From the NCBI GenBank assembly GCA_964528575.1, contig CAZGTQ010000305.1, positions 1 through 12,973 on the forward strand: DNA of 12,973 nucleotides, given 5' to 3'. The notes below the pieces were generated by a model. It saw only the letters and a list, made by a program, of their open reading frames with translations, searched no databases and was not told where the DNA came from. The stretch is from CAZGTQ01 sp964528575 (GTDB taxonomy: Bacteria; Planctomycetota; UBA1135; GCA-002686595). The position numbers and the translations under genes are program-made. Of the stretch, positions 1-6,916 are shown in pieces. The first letter of the stretch is position 1; the number at the start of each line of letters is the position of its first letter.

Positions 1-1084
1 CCGAAGGGTTGTGGGGTGAGATTTCGCCATAGGAATAGAAGCCGGTCAGCACAGGGTTGCCGCCGAGGACCTCGCGCACTGCCTCCACTTCTTCCTCGGT
101 CCGCTGCTGGAGAACCAGCCGCCGCCCCACGCAGCTGATCAGAATCGCGAGCTCGGGGCCCGAATCCCGAAGCATCTCTCGGCTGGCCGAGCCCGCCTGA
201 GCCGCGCCCTCCACAAGGCGATCGAAGTTCGCCTTCATCAGCCGCGCGTACGCGCCCTCGGGCAGGTCGCCGGCGAACGTCATCGTCTGGTTCTCGTCGT
301 CGATCGCGAGCACGGTGCGTACGACGGGCACGTCGTGGTCGGGCGTGCGGACGGTGAGCGGGAAGAGGAGCCCCGACGCGGGCAGGTCCGCCGCGTGCTC
401 GCCGAGGTACTCGCGGTACAGGCCCAGCGCCGAGCGTCCGTCGAGCTCGTGCAGCACGTTGCCTTCCGAGCGCGTGACGACGCGCTCGGGCCCGAACGGA
501 TCCCAGCCGCCGAGCGAGGCGCAGCCGACGCGCAGCGAGCTGCCGTAGAGGCCCACCGCGGCGACGAGGCCGGAGCGCGCGCGCGGTTCGTCGAGCAGCA
601 CGAGCGTCTCCTCGAAGCGGTCGCCGTCGCCCGACAGCCCGCCGGACGTCGTGACGTGTGCGGGGAGCTCGGCGGCGAGGCCGGCGACGAGCTCGCTCCC
701 GTTCACGCCCAACCCGTCGGACAGCACGAACACGTGCACGAGCTCGTCGCCCGCGAGCGCCCGCGCGAGCTCGGCGCCCGCCTGGCGGCTATCGGCGACG
801 GCGCCGAGGTCGACGCCCGCGGCGCGCACGCGGCTGCGCTCGAAGCACACGGCCGTGACGACGAGCGTGTCGTCGCTCACGTTCACGTCGCGGATCTCGC
901 CGGCGGTAGAGCACCCGATCACGTGCGCGGACGGATAGGCGCGGCGCACGTCGTCGAGCCCGTCCCCGCTCGCGAGCACGTCCTTGCCCGCGAACAGGAG
1001 CACGAGCTGGCACTCGGGCGCGGGCTCGAGAGCGCCGGGCAGCCACCCGCTCGCGCGGGACCATTCGTTCTGGCGGGTCCACAT
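1..1084 (-). CDS. FIST-domain sensory protein (C-terminal end cut by window edge)
   Basis: Reading leftward from an ATG at 1084, the frame stays open for 361 codons to the window edge. It has the FIST_N plus FIST_C arrangement. The N-terminal half carries GCSTAGEI (residues 57-64) and a G-rich stretch GGLSGDGDRF (148-157). The C-terminal half ends with GFYSYGEISP (348-357), the family's hallmark close to its C-terminus, so only about 20-30 residues should be missing. FIST proteins are thought to be cytosolic small-ligand sensors, often encoded beside or fused to histidine kinases, GGDEF or chemotaxis proteins. No such partner is visible here; it could lie beyond the left edge. There is no membrane segment. 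The start is supported by family length, but only a weak GGAT lies upstream. The ligand cannot be predicted. The gene is divergent from the small membrane protein gene at 1239. Confidence 0.9.
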   Translation of the reverse strand, partial: MWTRQNEWSRASGWLPGALEPAPECQLVLLFAGKDVLASGDGLDDVRRAYPSAHVIGCSTAGEIRDVNVSDDTLVVTAVCFERSRVRAAGVDLGAVADSRQAGAELARALAGDELVHVFVLSDGLGVNGSELVAGLAAELPAHVTTSGGLSGDGDRFEETLVLLDEPRARSGLVAAVGLYGSSLRVGCASLGGWDPFGPERVVTRSEGNVLHELDGRSALGLYREYLGEHAADLPASGLLFPLTVRTPDHDVPVVRTVLAIDDENQTMTFAGDLPEGAYARLMKANFDRLVEGAAQAGSASREMLRDSGPELAILISCVGRRLVLQQRTEEEVEAVREVLGGNPVLTGFYSYGEISPHNPS

Positions 1085-1139
1085 GGCGTGATCCGGGGAC
1101 GTCGTGGCCGCCGCCGGCCCACGGTCCCTCGTCGAGCCC

Positions 1140-1163
1140 GATCGGCAGCCGCTGGTGCCGATC
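1140..1163. promoter_or_regulatory. Perfect 8-bp inverted repeat in divergent intergenic region
   Basis: GATCGGCA (1140-1147) and TGCCGATC (1156-1163) are exact reverse complements separated by 8 bases. They lie in the 154-bp gap between the FIST gene and the rightward membrane-protein gene. The dyad ends 26 bases before a -10-like TACGAT at 1190-1195, which is an operator-like position for the rightward gene. No convincing -35 hexamer is visible. A binding site for a dimeric regulator is inference; perfect dyads of this size can also arise by chance in GC-rich DNA. Confidence 0.4.
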
Positions 1164-1238
1164 TGAAGGAACGGCGCAGACGTTTTCGCTACGATCCGCC
1201 CGGGTCGATTCGGACCGGTTCGCCGGGGGAGGTGGAAC

Positions 1239-1460
1239 GTGCGCAAGATCGTCGTCCTGTTCGGGCTCGTGGTGCTGCTCTTCGGGCTCGCCGTCGCCAA
1301 CTACGCCAAGCCTTCGACGCTCGAGGACCACCGCGACTGGGCCGCCGAGCACGACATGCCGGAACCGGTCGGCTGGTGGCTCTATGCCGGTTTCGGCGGG
1401 GCGCTCGTCGGCCTCGTCATCGGCGCCCGGGGCCTGTTCGCCCGCCGCAAGTCGCGCTGA
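1239..1460 (+). CDS. Small two-helix membrane protein, function unknown
   Basis: A 73-residue protein starting at GTG, preceded at a 5-base spacing by a strong ribosome binding site GGAGGT (1228-1233). It starts MRK and has a hydrophobic helix at about residues 4-21. A polar, acidic and histidine-containing linker follows (22-44, containing EDHRDW and AAEHDMPEP). A second glycine-rich hydrophobic helix spans about 46-62, and the tail is basic (ARRKSR). The basic residues at both ends suggest a hairpin in the inner membrane with both termini in the cytoplasm and the linker outside, a DUF3185-like size and shape, although I do not recognise the family with confidence. It is divergent from the FIST gene, and a non-coding, repeat-bearing stretch follows. 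Membership of a FIST regulon is possible but not shown. Confidence 0.75.
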   Translation: MRKIVVLFGLVVLLFGLAVANYAKPSTLEDHRDWAAEHDMPEPVGWWLYAGFGGALVGLVIGARGLFARRKSR

Positions 1461-1555
1461 CGAACGCGCGGCCGCGGCCCGCTCCGGGTGGCGCCCGCCG
1501 CGACGCCGGCTGCACGCCGCCGCGGCGCCGCCGCGACGCCGCCGCCACGCCCGCC

Positions 1556-1615
1556 GACCACGTCGCCGACCACGTCCCAGACCACGTCCCAGACCACGTC
1601 CCAGACCACGTCCCA
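1556..1615. repeat. Five tandem 12-bp repeats (GACCACGTCCCA)
   Basis: Five head-to-tail copies of a 12-bp unit: the first is GACCACGTCGCC and the next four are identical GACCACGTCCCA. A partial GAGCG follows. Frames through it read as DHVP, TTSQ or (minus strand) WDVV repeats, which do not belong to any gene here. The array ends 174 bases before the cupin start codon. It could be a slippage-generated simple repeat or a cluster of protein-binding sites. It is not a CRISPR array, because it has no spacers. Confidence 0.9.
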
Positions 1616-1711
1616 GAGCGGGGGGGGGCGCCAGAGCGGCACCTCGGCGAGCGCGATTTCGTCGACGAAGCACGCCACTCCCGCGCCCCTGCCTCGGTCA
1701 GGCCCGGTGGA

Positions 1712-1758
1712 GGGTGGGGGTGGCGGTGGGCCCGCGCGCGCGCGCGCGCACGCGCGCG
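1712..1758. other. G-quadruplex-like cluster followed by alternating C/G (Z-DNA-prone) tract
   Basis: Five G runs occur in 19 bases (1712-1714, 1716-1720, 1722-1723, 1725-1726, 1728-1730), separated by single bases, which allows at least a two-layer quadruplex on the plus strand. Immediately after it, 1733-1758 is 26 bases of strictly alternating pyrimidine and purine: CG steps with one CA step. It ends 31 bases before the cupin ATG. The structural potential is read from sequence only; a regulatory effect is inference. Confidence 0.5.
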
Positions 1759-1789
1759 AACCGCCCCCCTCATCGGGTACCGTACGCGC

Positions 1790-2329
1790 ATGCCGCAGTT
1801 CAACGCGCAGGCCGAGACGGCGTTCTCGGTCCAGGACTACGCCAGGAAGGGCGAGATCGACGGAGTGCAGCTCGTCGAGCTGCGCCGCTTCAACGACGAC
1901 GGCGGAGCGATGACCGAGCTCGGCCGGCTCGACGAGGGGGTCCACCAGGCGCTGCCGGGCTTCGTCGTGCGCCAGATCAACTACAGCGTCCTCGAGCCGC
2001 TCGCGATCAAGGCGTTCCACCTGCACCGGCGCCAGACCGACGTCTGGTACGTGCCGCCGAGCGACAAGCTGCTCCTCGTCCTCGCCGACGTGCGCGCGGG
2101 CTCGCCCACCGAAGGGCTCGTGCGCCGCTACGTGCTCGGCGACGGCAACTCGCGGCTCGTGCGCATCCCGCCCGGCGTCGCCCACGGCTGCCGCAACCTG
2201 CGGCCGGCGACCTCGTCGGCGATCGTCTACTTCGTCGACGTCCAGTTCTCCGCCGGCGCCGACTGCGACGAGGGCCGCCTCGCGTGGGACCACTTCGGCG
2301 CCGACCTGTGGGAGGTCGAGCGTGGCTGA
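1790..2329 (+). CDS. RmlC-like cupin, dTDP-4-dehydrorhamnose 3,5-epimerase family
   Basis: A 179-residue protein with the RmlC jelly-roll outline. It has a central IKAFHLHRRQTD (73-84) matching the RGLHxQ region, then LADVRAGSPTEG (98-109), IPPGVAHGC (126-134, compare IPxGFAHGF) and DEGRLAWD (160-167, compare GIxWxD). Authentic RmlC converts dTDP-4-keto-6-deoxyglucose to the L-rhamno form. Here His77 matches the catalytic base, but the usual Arg before it is Lys74, and the C-terminal Tyr/Asp region (VYFVDVQF, 146-153) does not align cleanly, so substrate and activity are uncertain. No other rhamnose genes are present. The ATG has no ribosome binding site; a TACCGT about 7 bases before it could mean leaderless initiation. 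It lies 9 bases upstream of the Mo subunit and in the same reading frame, so it probably belongs to the same transcript. Confidence 0.85.
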   Translation: MPQFNAQAETAFSVQDYARKGEIDGVQLVELRRFNDDGGAMTELGRLDEGVHQALPGFVVRQINYSVLEPLAIKAFHLHRRQTDVWYVPPSDKLLLVLADVRAGSPTEGLVRRYVLGDGNSRLVRIPPGVAHGCRNLRPATSSAIVYFVDVQFSAGADCDEGRLAWDHFGADLWEVERG

Positions 2330-2338
2330 GAGCGCGCG

Positions 2339-4516
2339 GTGAGCGCCGTCGGCACGCGCGTCCCCCGGCCCGAGGGGCCGGCCAAGGTGCACGGCACGGC
2401 CCTCTACGTGGCCGACCTCGCCGTGCCGGGCGCGTGGGTCGGAGGCACGGTGCGGGCGCCGGTCGCGCGCGGCCTGCTGCTCGGCTTCGAGCGCGACGCC
2501 GCCTTCGACTTCGCGCGCGTCGTCGTCGCGGGGCCCGCCGATCTGCCCGGCGACAACGTCGTCGCGCTCATCGAGGACGACCAGCCGCTCCTGTGCGAGC
2601 GCGAGATCCGCTACGCCGGCGAGCCGCTGCTCCTCGTCGCTGCGCCCGACCGCGACACGCTGCGCGCCGCGCTCGCCGCGATCCGGCCGCGCATCGACGA
2701 GCTGCCCCCGCTGCTCGATCCCGAGGCGTCGGAGCGCGTCTTCGCGTCGATCGCGATCGACGAGGGCGACGTCGACGCGGCGTTCGCGCGCGCCGAGCAC
2801 GTGTTCGAGGGCACCTACGCGACGGGCAGCCAGGAGCAGATGTACGTCGAGCCGCAGGGTTTCGTCGCGTTCCCGCCCGACGAGAGCGGGGTCACGCGCG
2901 TCGTCGGCTCGCTCCAGTGCCCCTTCTACGTGCACCAGGCGCTGCAGCGCGCGCTGGCGCTCCCGCCCGAGCGCGCGCGCGTCGTCCAGGCGGAGACCGG
3001 CGGCGGCTTCGGCGGCAAGGAGGACTTCCCGTCGAACCTCGCGTGCCACGCGGCGCTGCTCGCGCTCGTCGCGGGCCGCCCCGTGCGCATGGTCTACGGC
3101 CGCGCCGAGGACCTCGCGTTCACGCCCAAGCGCCACCCGTCGCGCGTGCGCCACCGCACCGCGGTCGACGCGCGCGGACACCTCGTCGCGATGGACGTCG
3201 ACGTGCTGCTCGACGGAGGCGCGTACTGCACGCTCTCGCCCGTCGTGCTCTCGCGCGGCGTGCTCCACGCCGCGGGCGCGTACCGCTGTCCCAACGTGCG
3301 CATCCGCGGCCGCGTCGTCGCGACCAACCACGTCCCGTACGGCGCGTTCCGCGGCTTCGGCGCGCCGCAGACGTGCTTCGCCGTCGAGCGCCAGATGGAC
3401 CGCATCGCGGTGGAGCTCGGCATCCATCCCGCGGAGCTGCGGCGGCGCAACATGCTCGTGCGCGGGGATACGACGGCGACGGGGCAGAAGCTCGAGGTCA
3501 GCGTCGGCTCCGAGCAGGTCTACGCGCGCGCGATGGAGCGCACCGGATTCGACCGGCACGCGTGGCGCGGGCCGAAGAGCGGACGCGTGCGCCGCGGCCG
3601 CGGGATGTCGTTCTTCTTCCACGGCGCCGGCTTCACCGGCTCGGGCGAGGAGCGCCTGAAAGGCCGCGTCGCCGTCGCGCTCGACGCGCAGGGCCGCGCG
3701 CACGTGCTCTCGGGCTCGACGGAGATCGGCCAGGGCACCGCCGTGATGTTCGTCGCGATCGCCGCCGACGCGCTGGGCGCCGAGCCCGCCGACGTCGCGA
3801 TCGAGCTGCCGGACACGGCGCGCGTGCCCGACTCCGGCCCGACCGTCGCGTCGCGCACGTGCATGGTCGTCGGCGGCTGCATCGCGGCCGCGTGCCGCGA
3901 GCTCGCCGCGCGCGTCGGCGGCGACGCGTCCGTCCCGTTCCGCGCGCGCGCCCGCGCGTTCGTCGCGGCCGGGGGCGACCCGCGCGCCGAGCACACGTAC
4001 GCGTCGCCGCCGGGCCTGGTATGGGACGAGGAGCGCTACCGCGGCGACGCGTACCCGTGCTACGGCTGGGCCTGCGACGTCGCCGAGGTCGAGGTCGATC
4101 TCGACAGCTTCGACGTGCGCGTCGTCGGCTTCACGGCGGCGGTCGACGTCGGCAAGGCGATCCAGCCGCAGCAGGTCGAGGGCCAGATCGAGGGCGGCAG
4201 CCTGCAGTCGATCGGCTGGGCGCACCTCGAACGCGTCACGGTGAGCGGCGGCCGCTTCCGCGAGACGACGATGTCGACGTGCATCGTCCCGACGACGCTC
4301 GACACGCCGCCGTTCGACGTGATCCTCGTCGAGGAGCCGTATCCGCACGGCCCGTTCGGCGCGAAGGGCGTCGGCGAGCTGCCGATGGACGGCGGCGCGG
4401 CGGCGGTCGCGAGCGCGATCGAGGATGCGCTCGGCGTGCACGTCACCGAGCTCCCCGCGACGCCCGAGCGCCTGCTCGAGCTCTGGCTCGCTGCACACCC
4501 CGACGAGGCCTCGTGA
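2339..4516 (+). CDS. Xanthine dehydrogenase-family molybdenum-binding subunit
   Basis: A 725-residue catalytic subunit of a Mo hydroxylase, close to the normal family length. Domain 1 (the a/b hammerhead) opens with VGTRVPRPEGPAKVHG (4-19). The Mo-cofactor domain follows with TGGGFGGKE (220-228), YGAFRGFGAPQ (334-344), STEIGQGTA (460-468), VEGQIEGGS (613-621) and the active-site loop GAKGVGE ending at Glu680, the general base. Glu228 and Arg338 occupy the positions of bovine xanthine oxidoreductase Glu802 and Arg880, which bind purine rings and are replaced in aldehyde oxidases. This favours xanthine, hypoxanthine or a similar N-heterocycle. It is not CoxL: the VAYRCSFR motif is absent. The GTG start is the only start codon between the in-frame upstream TGA and the conserved N-terminus. 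It has no good ribosome binding site, which suggests coupling to the cupin gene. The stop overlaps the next start as GTGA. Confidence 0.95.
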   Translation: MSAVGTRVPRPEGPAKVHGTALYVADLAVPGAWVGGTVRAPVARGLLLGFERDAAFDFARVVVAGPADLPGDNVVALIEDDQPLLCEREIRYAGEPLLLVAAPDRDTLRAALAAIRPRIDELPPLLDPEASERVFASIAIDEGDVDAAFARAEHVFEGTYATGSQEQMYVEPQGFVAFPPDESGVTRVVGSLQCPFYVHQALQRALALPPERARVVQAETGGGFGGKEDFPSNLACHAALLALVAGRPVRMVYGRAEDLAFTPKRHPSRVRHRTAVDARGHLVAMDVDVLLDGGAYCTLSPVVLSRGVLHAAGAYRCPNVRIRGRVVATNHVPYGAFRGFGAPQTCFAVERQMDRIAVELGIHPAELRRRNMLVRGDTTATGQKLEVSVGSEQVYARAMERTGFDRHAWRGPKSGRVRRGRGMSFFFHGAGFTGSGEERLKGRVAVALDAQGRAHVLSGSTEIGQGTAVMFVAIAADALGAEPADVAIELPDTARVPDSGPTVASRTCMVVGGCIAAACRELAARVGGDASVPFRARARAFVAAGGDPRAEHTYASPPGLVWDEERYRGDAYPCYGWACDVAEVEVDLDSFDVRVVGFTAAVDVGKAIQPQQVEGQIEGGSLQSIGWAHLERVTVSGGRFRETTMSTCIVPTTLDTPPFDVILVEEPYPHGPFGAKGVGELPMDGGAAAVASAIEDALGVHVTELPATPERLLELWLAAHPDEAS

Positions 4517-5007
4517 GCGAGCCGGCCGAGACGATCGACGTGCGCGTGCGCGTCAACGGCGCCGAGCGTGCGCTGCGCGTCCCGCCGCTGCGTCGCTTGC
4601 TCGACGTGCTGCGCGACGACCTGGGGCTGACGGGCTCGAAGGAGGGCTGCGGCGAGGGCGAGTGCGGCGCGTGCACGGTGCTCGTCGACGGCGAGGCGAC
4701 CAACGCGTGCCTCGTTCCCGTGTGCCAGGTCGACGGCTGCGACGTGCTGACGATCGAGGGGACGGGCCACGCGCACGTGCAGGACGCGTTCCTCGCCGAG
4801 GGCGGCGCGCAGTGCGGCATCTGCACGCCGGGGATGATCGTGATGACGCGCGCGCATCTCGAGGAGCGCGCCCGCGCGGGCGAGGAGGTCACGCTCGCGA
4901 GCGCGCGCGAGGCGCTCGCGGGCAACCTCTGCCGCTGCACGGGCTACGGCAAGATCCTCGCATCGGTGCTCGCCGCCGCGCGCGCGGGCGGGGGCGAGCG
5001 CGCGTGA
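4513..5007 (+). CDS. Xanthine dehydrogenase-family [2Fe-2S] subunit
   Basis: A 164-residue iron-sulfur subunit, the family's normal size. The N-terminal plant-ferredoxin-like domain has the first cluster on Cys46, Cys51, Cys54 and Cys66 (CGEGECGAC then NAC). The C-terminal helical domain has the second cluster on Cys101, Cys104 (QCGICTPGM), Cys140 and Cys142 (NLCRCTGYGKI). All eight ligands are present, so it should pass electrons from the Mo site to FAD. The GTG start lies inside the end of the Mo subunit gene (GTGA overlap, 4513-4516), and its stop overlaps the FAD subunit start in the same way. This indicates translational coupling and balanced subunit synthesis. No export signal is seen, so the enzyme is likely cytoplasmic. 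Confidence 0.96.
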   Translation: MSEPAETIDVRVRVNGAERALRVPPLRRLLDVLRDDLGLTGSKEGCGEGECGACTVLVDGEATNACLVPVCQVDGCDVLTIEGTGHAHVQDAFLAEGGAQCGICTPGMIVMTRAHLEERARAGEEVTLASAREALAGNLCRCTGYGKILASVLAAARAGGGERA

Positions 5008-5861
5008 GCGTCCCGGTTGTGCGCGCGCGCTCGCTCGACGAAGCGCTCGGCGCGCTCGAGCGCGCGACAGCGGACACGCGGCTGCTCGCGGGCGGCACGG
5101 ACCTGATGCTCGAGCTCGAGATCGGCCGCACGCGTCCCGACCACGTCATCGACATCTGGTCGCTCGACGAGCTGCGCGGCGTCGCGGCCGAGGACGGCGG
5201 CCTGCGCATCGGCGCGCTCACCGACTGCGGCGAGCTCGAGCGCGCGGCGCTCGTGCGCGAGCGCGCGGACGTGCTCGCCGCCGCGGCCGCGACCGTCGGC
5301 GCCGTCCAGATCAAGAACCGCGCGACGATCGGAGGCAACCTGGGCACGGCGTCGCCGGCCGCGGATCTCGTGCCGGCGCTCGTCGCGCTCGACGCGATCG
5401 TGCGGCTGCGCTGCGCGCGCGGCGCGCGGGACGTGCCGGTGGCGCAGTTCCTCGTCGGCTACCGCGCGACGGCGCGCCGCCCCGACGAGCTGATCGAGTC
5501 GGTCTTCGTGCCCGCGCGCGACCCACGCGAGCGGCGTGCGTTCAAGAAGGTCGGCACGCGCGCCGCGCAATCGATCTCGAAGGTCGTCGTCGCGCTCGCG
5601 CTCACCGTCGACGGCGGCGTGGTCCGCGCGCTGCGCGCGGGCGCCGGCTCGGTCGCCGACCGCACGGTCGCGCTCCCGACGCTCGAGCGCGAGCTCGTCG
5701 GCCGCGCGCCCGACGCGGCCGCGCTCGACGCCGCCGCCCGCGCGAGCGCCGCGCGCGACTGCGCCCCGATCGACGACGTGCGCTCGACCGCGCTCTACCG
5801 CCGCCACGTGCTGCGCCGCTGCCTGCGCACGATGCTCGGCGACCTCGCGGGCGTCGGCTAG
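5004..5861 (+). CDS. Xanthine dehydrogenase-family FAD-binding subunit
   Basis: A 285-residue FAD_binding_5 (CoxM/XdhB type) subunit with a CO_deh_flav_C domain. FAD pyrophosphate-binding motifs are LLAGGTDLM (27-35) and ATIGGNLGTASPAADLVPAL (107-126). The C-terminal domain includes KKVGTRAAQSISKV (181-194). It would take electrons from the [2Fe-2S] clusters and pass them to NAD+ or another acceptor; the acceptor cannot be told from sequence. The start is GTG at the GTGA overlap with the Fe-S gene (5004-5007) and the stop is TAG at 5859-5861. It is the last gene of the operon. No XdhC-like maturation factor or molybdopterin gene follows in the window, so cofactor insertion must be encoded elsewhere. 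Confidence 0.95.
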   Translation: MSVPVVRARSLDEALGALERATADTRLLAGGTDLMLELEIGRTRPDHVIDIWSLDELRGVAAEDGGLRIGALTDCGELERAALVRERADVLAAAAATVGAVQIKNRATIGGNLGTASPAADLVPALVALDAIVRLRCARGARDVPVAQFLVGYRATARRPDELIESVFVPARDPRERRAFKKVGTRAAQSISKVVVALALTVDGGVVRALRAGAGSVADRTVALPTLERELVGRAPDAAALDAAARASAARDCAPIDDVRSTALYRRHVLRRCLRTMLGDLAGVG

Positions 5862-5862
5862 C

Positions 5863-5884
5863 AGCGCGCCTTCGCGAACGCGCT
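5863..5884 (+). terminator. Possible hairpin in convergent gap after FAD subunit
   Basis: AGCGCG (5863-5868) and CGCGCT (5879-5884) are complementary. They flank a loop containing TTCGCGAA, immediately after the stop codon, in the 53-bp gap between converging genes. No T tract follows, so an intrinsic terminator is only a weak call. Confidence 0.3.
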
Positions 5885-5914
5885 CGTCTTCGTGCCGCTC
5901 ACTTCACGTGCCCC

Positions 5915-6916
5915 TCACTTGCAGAAGGGCGGCACCGCGTCGAGACCTGCGCGGATCGCGGGGTGCAGGGAGCAACCGTCGGTGAGCGCCCAACGCATGA
6001 GCGAGTCGACGGACGTTTCCAAGATCGAGGGAACGAGGACGGCCGGATCCGGATAGCGACTCCGTAGGCGCGCATCCTCTTGGTATACGTCGATCACCGC
6101 GGAGGGCACCGTGGTCTCGACGCCGGTCGGCTGCTTCATTCCCAGGAACGACAGGCCGGCGGCGATGCGCTTCGCGTCTTCTTGCGTGAGACTTGCGTCG
6201 ATCCGATCGACCGGAAAACGATCGAGCGAACGCAAGGCCTCGATGAACTCGTGTTCGAGCGGCTCCTGCGGCTGCAGCCGGTTGACCAACTCGACGACCA
6301 GCGCCCTGAGCGCCAGCGCCGGGCGCTGCCACGGAGCGACCTCGACCGCGATCTCGCGGAAGCTCGAGAAGACCTCGCGCAATCCGTCCTCGGTGCAGCA
6401 GAAGTACATGGACGGAAAGCCATGGAAGGGAAACATGAAGTTGCAGCCGGCCAGGACCTGGCCCCCCGGCTTCAACACCCGGTACATCTCCCGCGCGGCC
6501 GCGAACGGGTCCCGGAGGTGCTCCAGCACGGCTTCCGCCATGACGACGTCGAACACCTCGTCTCGAAACGGGAGCGCGTGCGCGTCACCGAGCACGTCGG
6601 CGTGGGGCGTCCAGACCACGTCGAGTCGCACGAGCCGATCCTCCTGCAGGTCGCGGAAGCCGGCGCCGATGTCCAGGACCGCCTGGTGCGGCGCGAGCGA
6701 GTCGAACATGTCCATGATCACCGCGGTGTAGCTCTCCCAGGCCGTCAACTCCTGCTCGTACGGAGTCGATGCCTCGCCTCCGGGCATCAGCACGGGGACT
6801 CCCCGGTCGATCGGGTAGACACGACCGCACACCAGGCATGTCAGAGCGGCGCCGCCGGGCTCCACCGCGCCGCGGCAAGCTGGACAGGCGAGGATCGAGT
6901 AATTCGTCAGTGCCAC
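5915..6916 (-). CDS. Class I SAM-dependent methyltransferase with N-terminal zinc ribbon
   Basis: A 333-residue protein. It begins with a Trm112-like zinc ribbon, CPAC (11-14) and CLVC (27-30), followed by YPIDRGVPVLMP. A Methyltransf_11-type domain follows: motif I VLDIGAGF (80-87), an acidic residue Asp99 after it, DAHALPF (111-117), FDVVMAEAVLEHL (122-134) and MYRVLKPGG (144-152). Motif I lacks the usual second GxG glycine, and the region after it is short. The C-terminal 150 residues match nothing I know and may hold the substrate site. Related zinc-ribbon methyltransferases act on small molecules or sugars, but the substrate here is unknown. The start is GTG with no ribosome binding site. 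TAGCAT (minus strand, 6928-6923) sits about 7 bases upstream, compatible with leaderless transcription. Codon use is plainly less GC-biased than in the Mo-hydroxylase genes, which suggests separate ancestry. It converges with the FAD subunit gene. Confidence 0.85.
   Translation of the reverse strand: MALTNYSILACPACRGAVEPGGAALTCLVCGRVYPIDRGVPVLMPGGEASTPYEQELTAWESYTAVIMDMFDSLAPHQAVLDIGAGFRDLQEDRLVRLDVVWTPHADVLGDAHALPFRDEVFDVVMAEAVLEHLRDPFAAAREMYRVLKPGGQVLAGCNFMFPFHGFPSMYFCCTEDGLREVFSSFREIAVEVAPWQRPALALRALVVELVNRLQPQEPLEHEFIEALRSLDRFPVDRIDASLTQEDAKRIAAGLSFLGMKQPTGVETTVPSAVIDVYQEDARLRSRYPDPAVLVPSILETSVDSLMRWALTDGCSLHPAIRAGLDAVPPFCK

Larger units (their letters stand above)
1461..1789. other. Non-coding region rich in repeats and unusual DNA structure
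   Basis: These 329 bases separate the small membrane protein gene from the cupin/Mo-hydroxylase operon. I see no credible gene: every frame through it gives low-complexity Arg/Pro/Ala or simple DHVP or TTSQ repeats. In order it holds a palindrome GGCCGCGGCC (1470-1479), an imperfectly repeated CGCCGCGACGCC block, five 12-bp tandem repeats (1556-1615), a run of nine G (1620-1628), a G-rich clustered stretch (1712-1730) and an alternating C/G tract (1733-1758). It is the only candidate leader and promoter region for the four-gene operon at 1790-5861. Confidence 0.7.

Noticed and set aside
1556..1615. CRISPR array
   Set aside because: The 12-bp units are directly adjacent with no unique spacers, and no cas genes are present.
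335..1789. Long upstream extension of the cupin frame
   Set aside because: It crosses the FIST gene antisense, the small membrane protein gene and the tandem repeats. Cupin homology begins at ATG 1790.
1790..2329. Calling the cupin rfbC/rmlC outright
   Set aside because: The outline fits, but catalytic residues are only partly matched and no dTDP-rhamnose genes are present, so no gene symbol was given.
1382..4498. Very long minus-strand open frame (1038 codons) across the cupin and Mo subunit
   Set aside because: It is antisense to a confidently identified enzyme and rich in Arg, Ala, Asp and Val with no domain motif. High GC removes stop codons from shadow frames.
1384..4512. Plus-strand open frame running into the Fe-S subunit from far upstream
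   Set aside because: Only the last 164 residues match a family; the rest is an Arg/Ala-rich out-of-frame reading of the cupin and Mo subunit genes.
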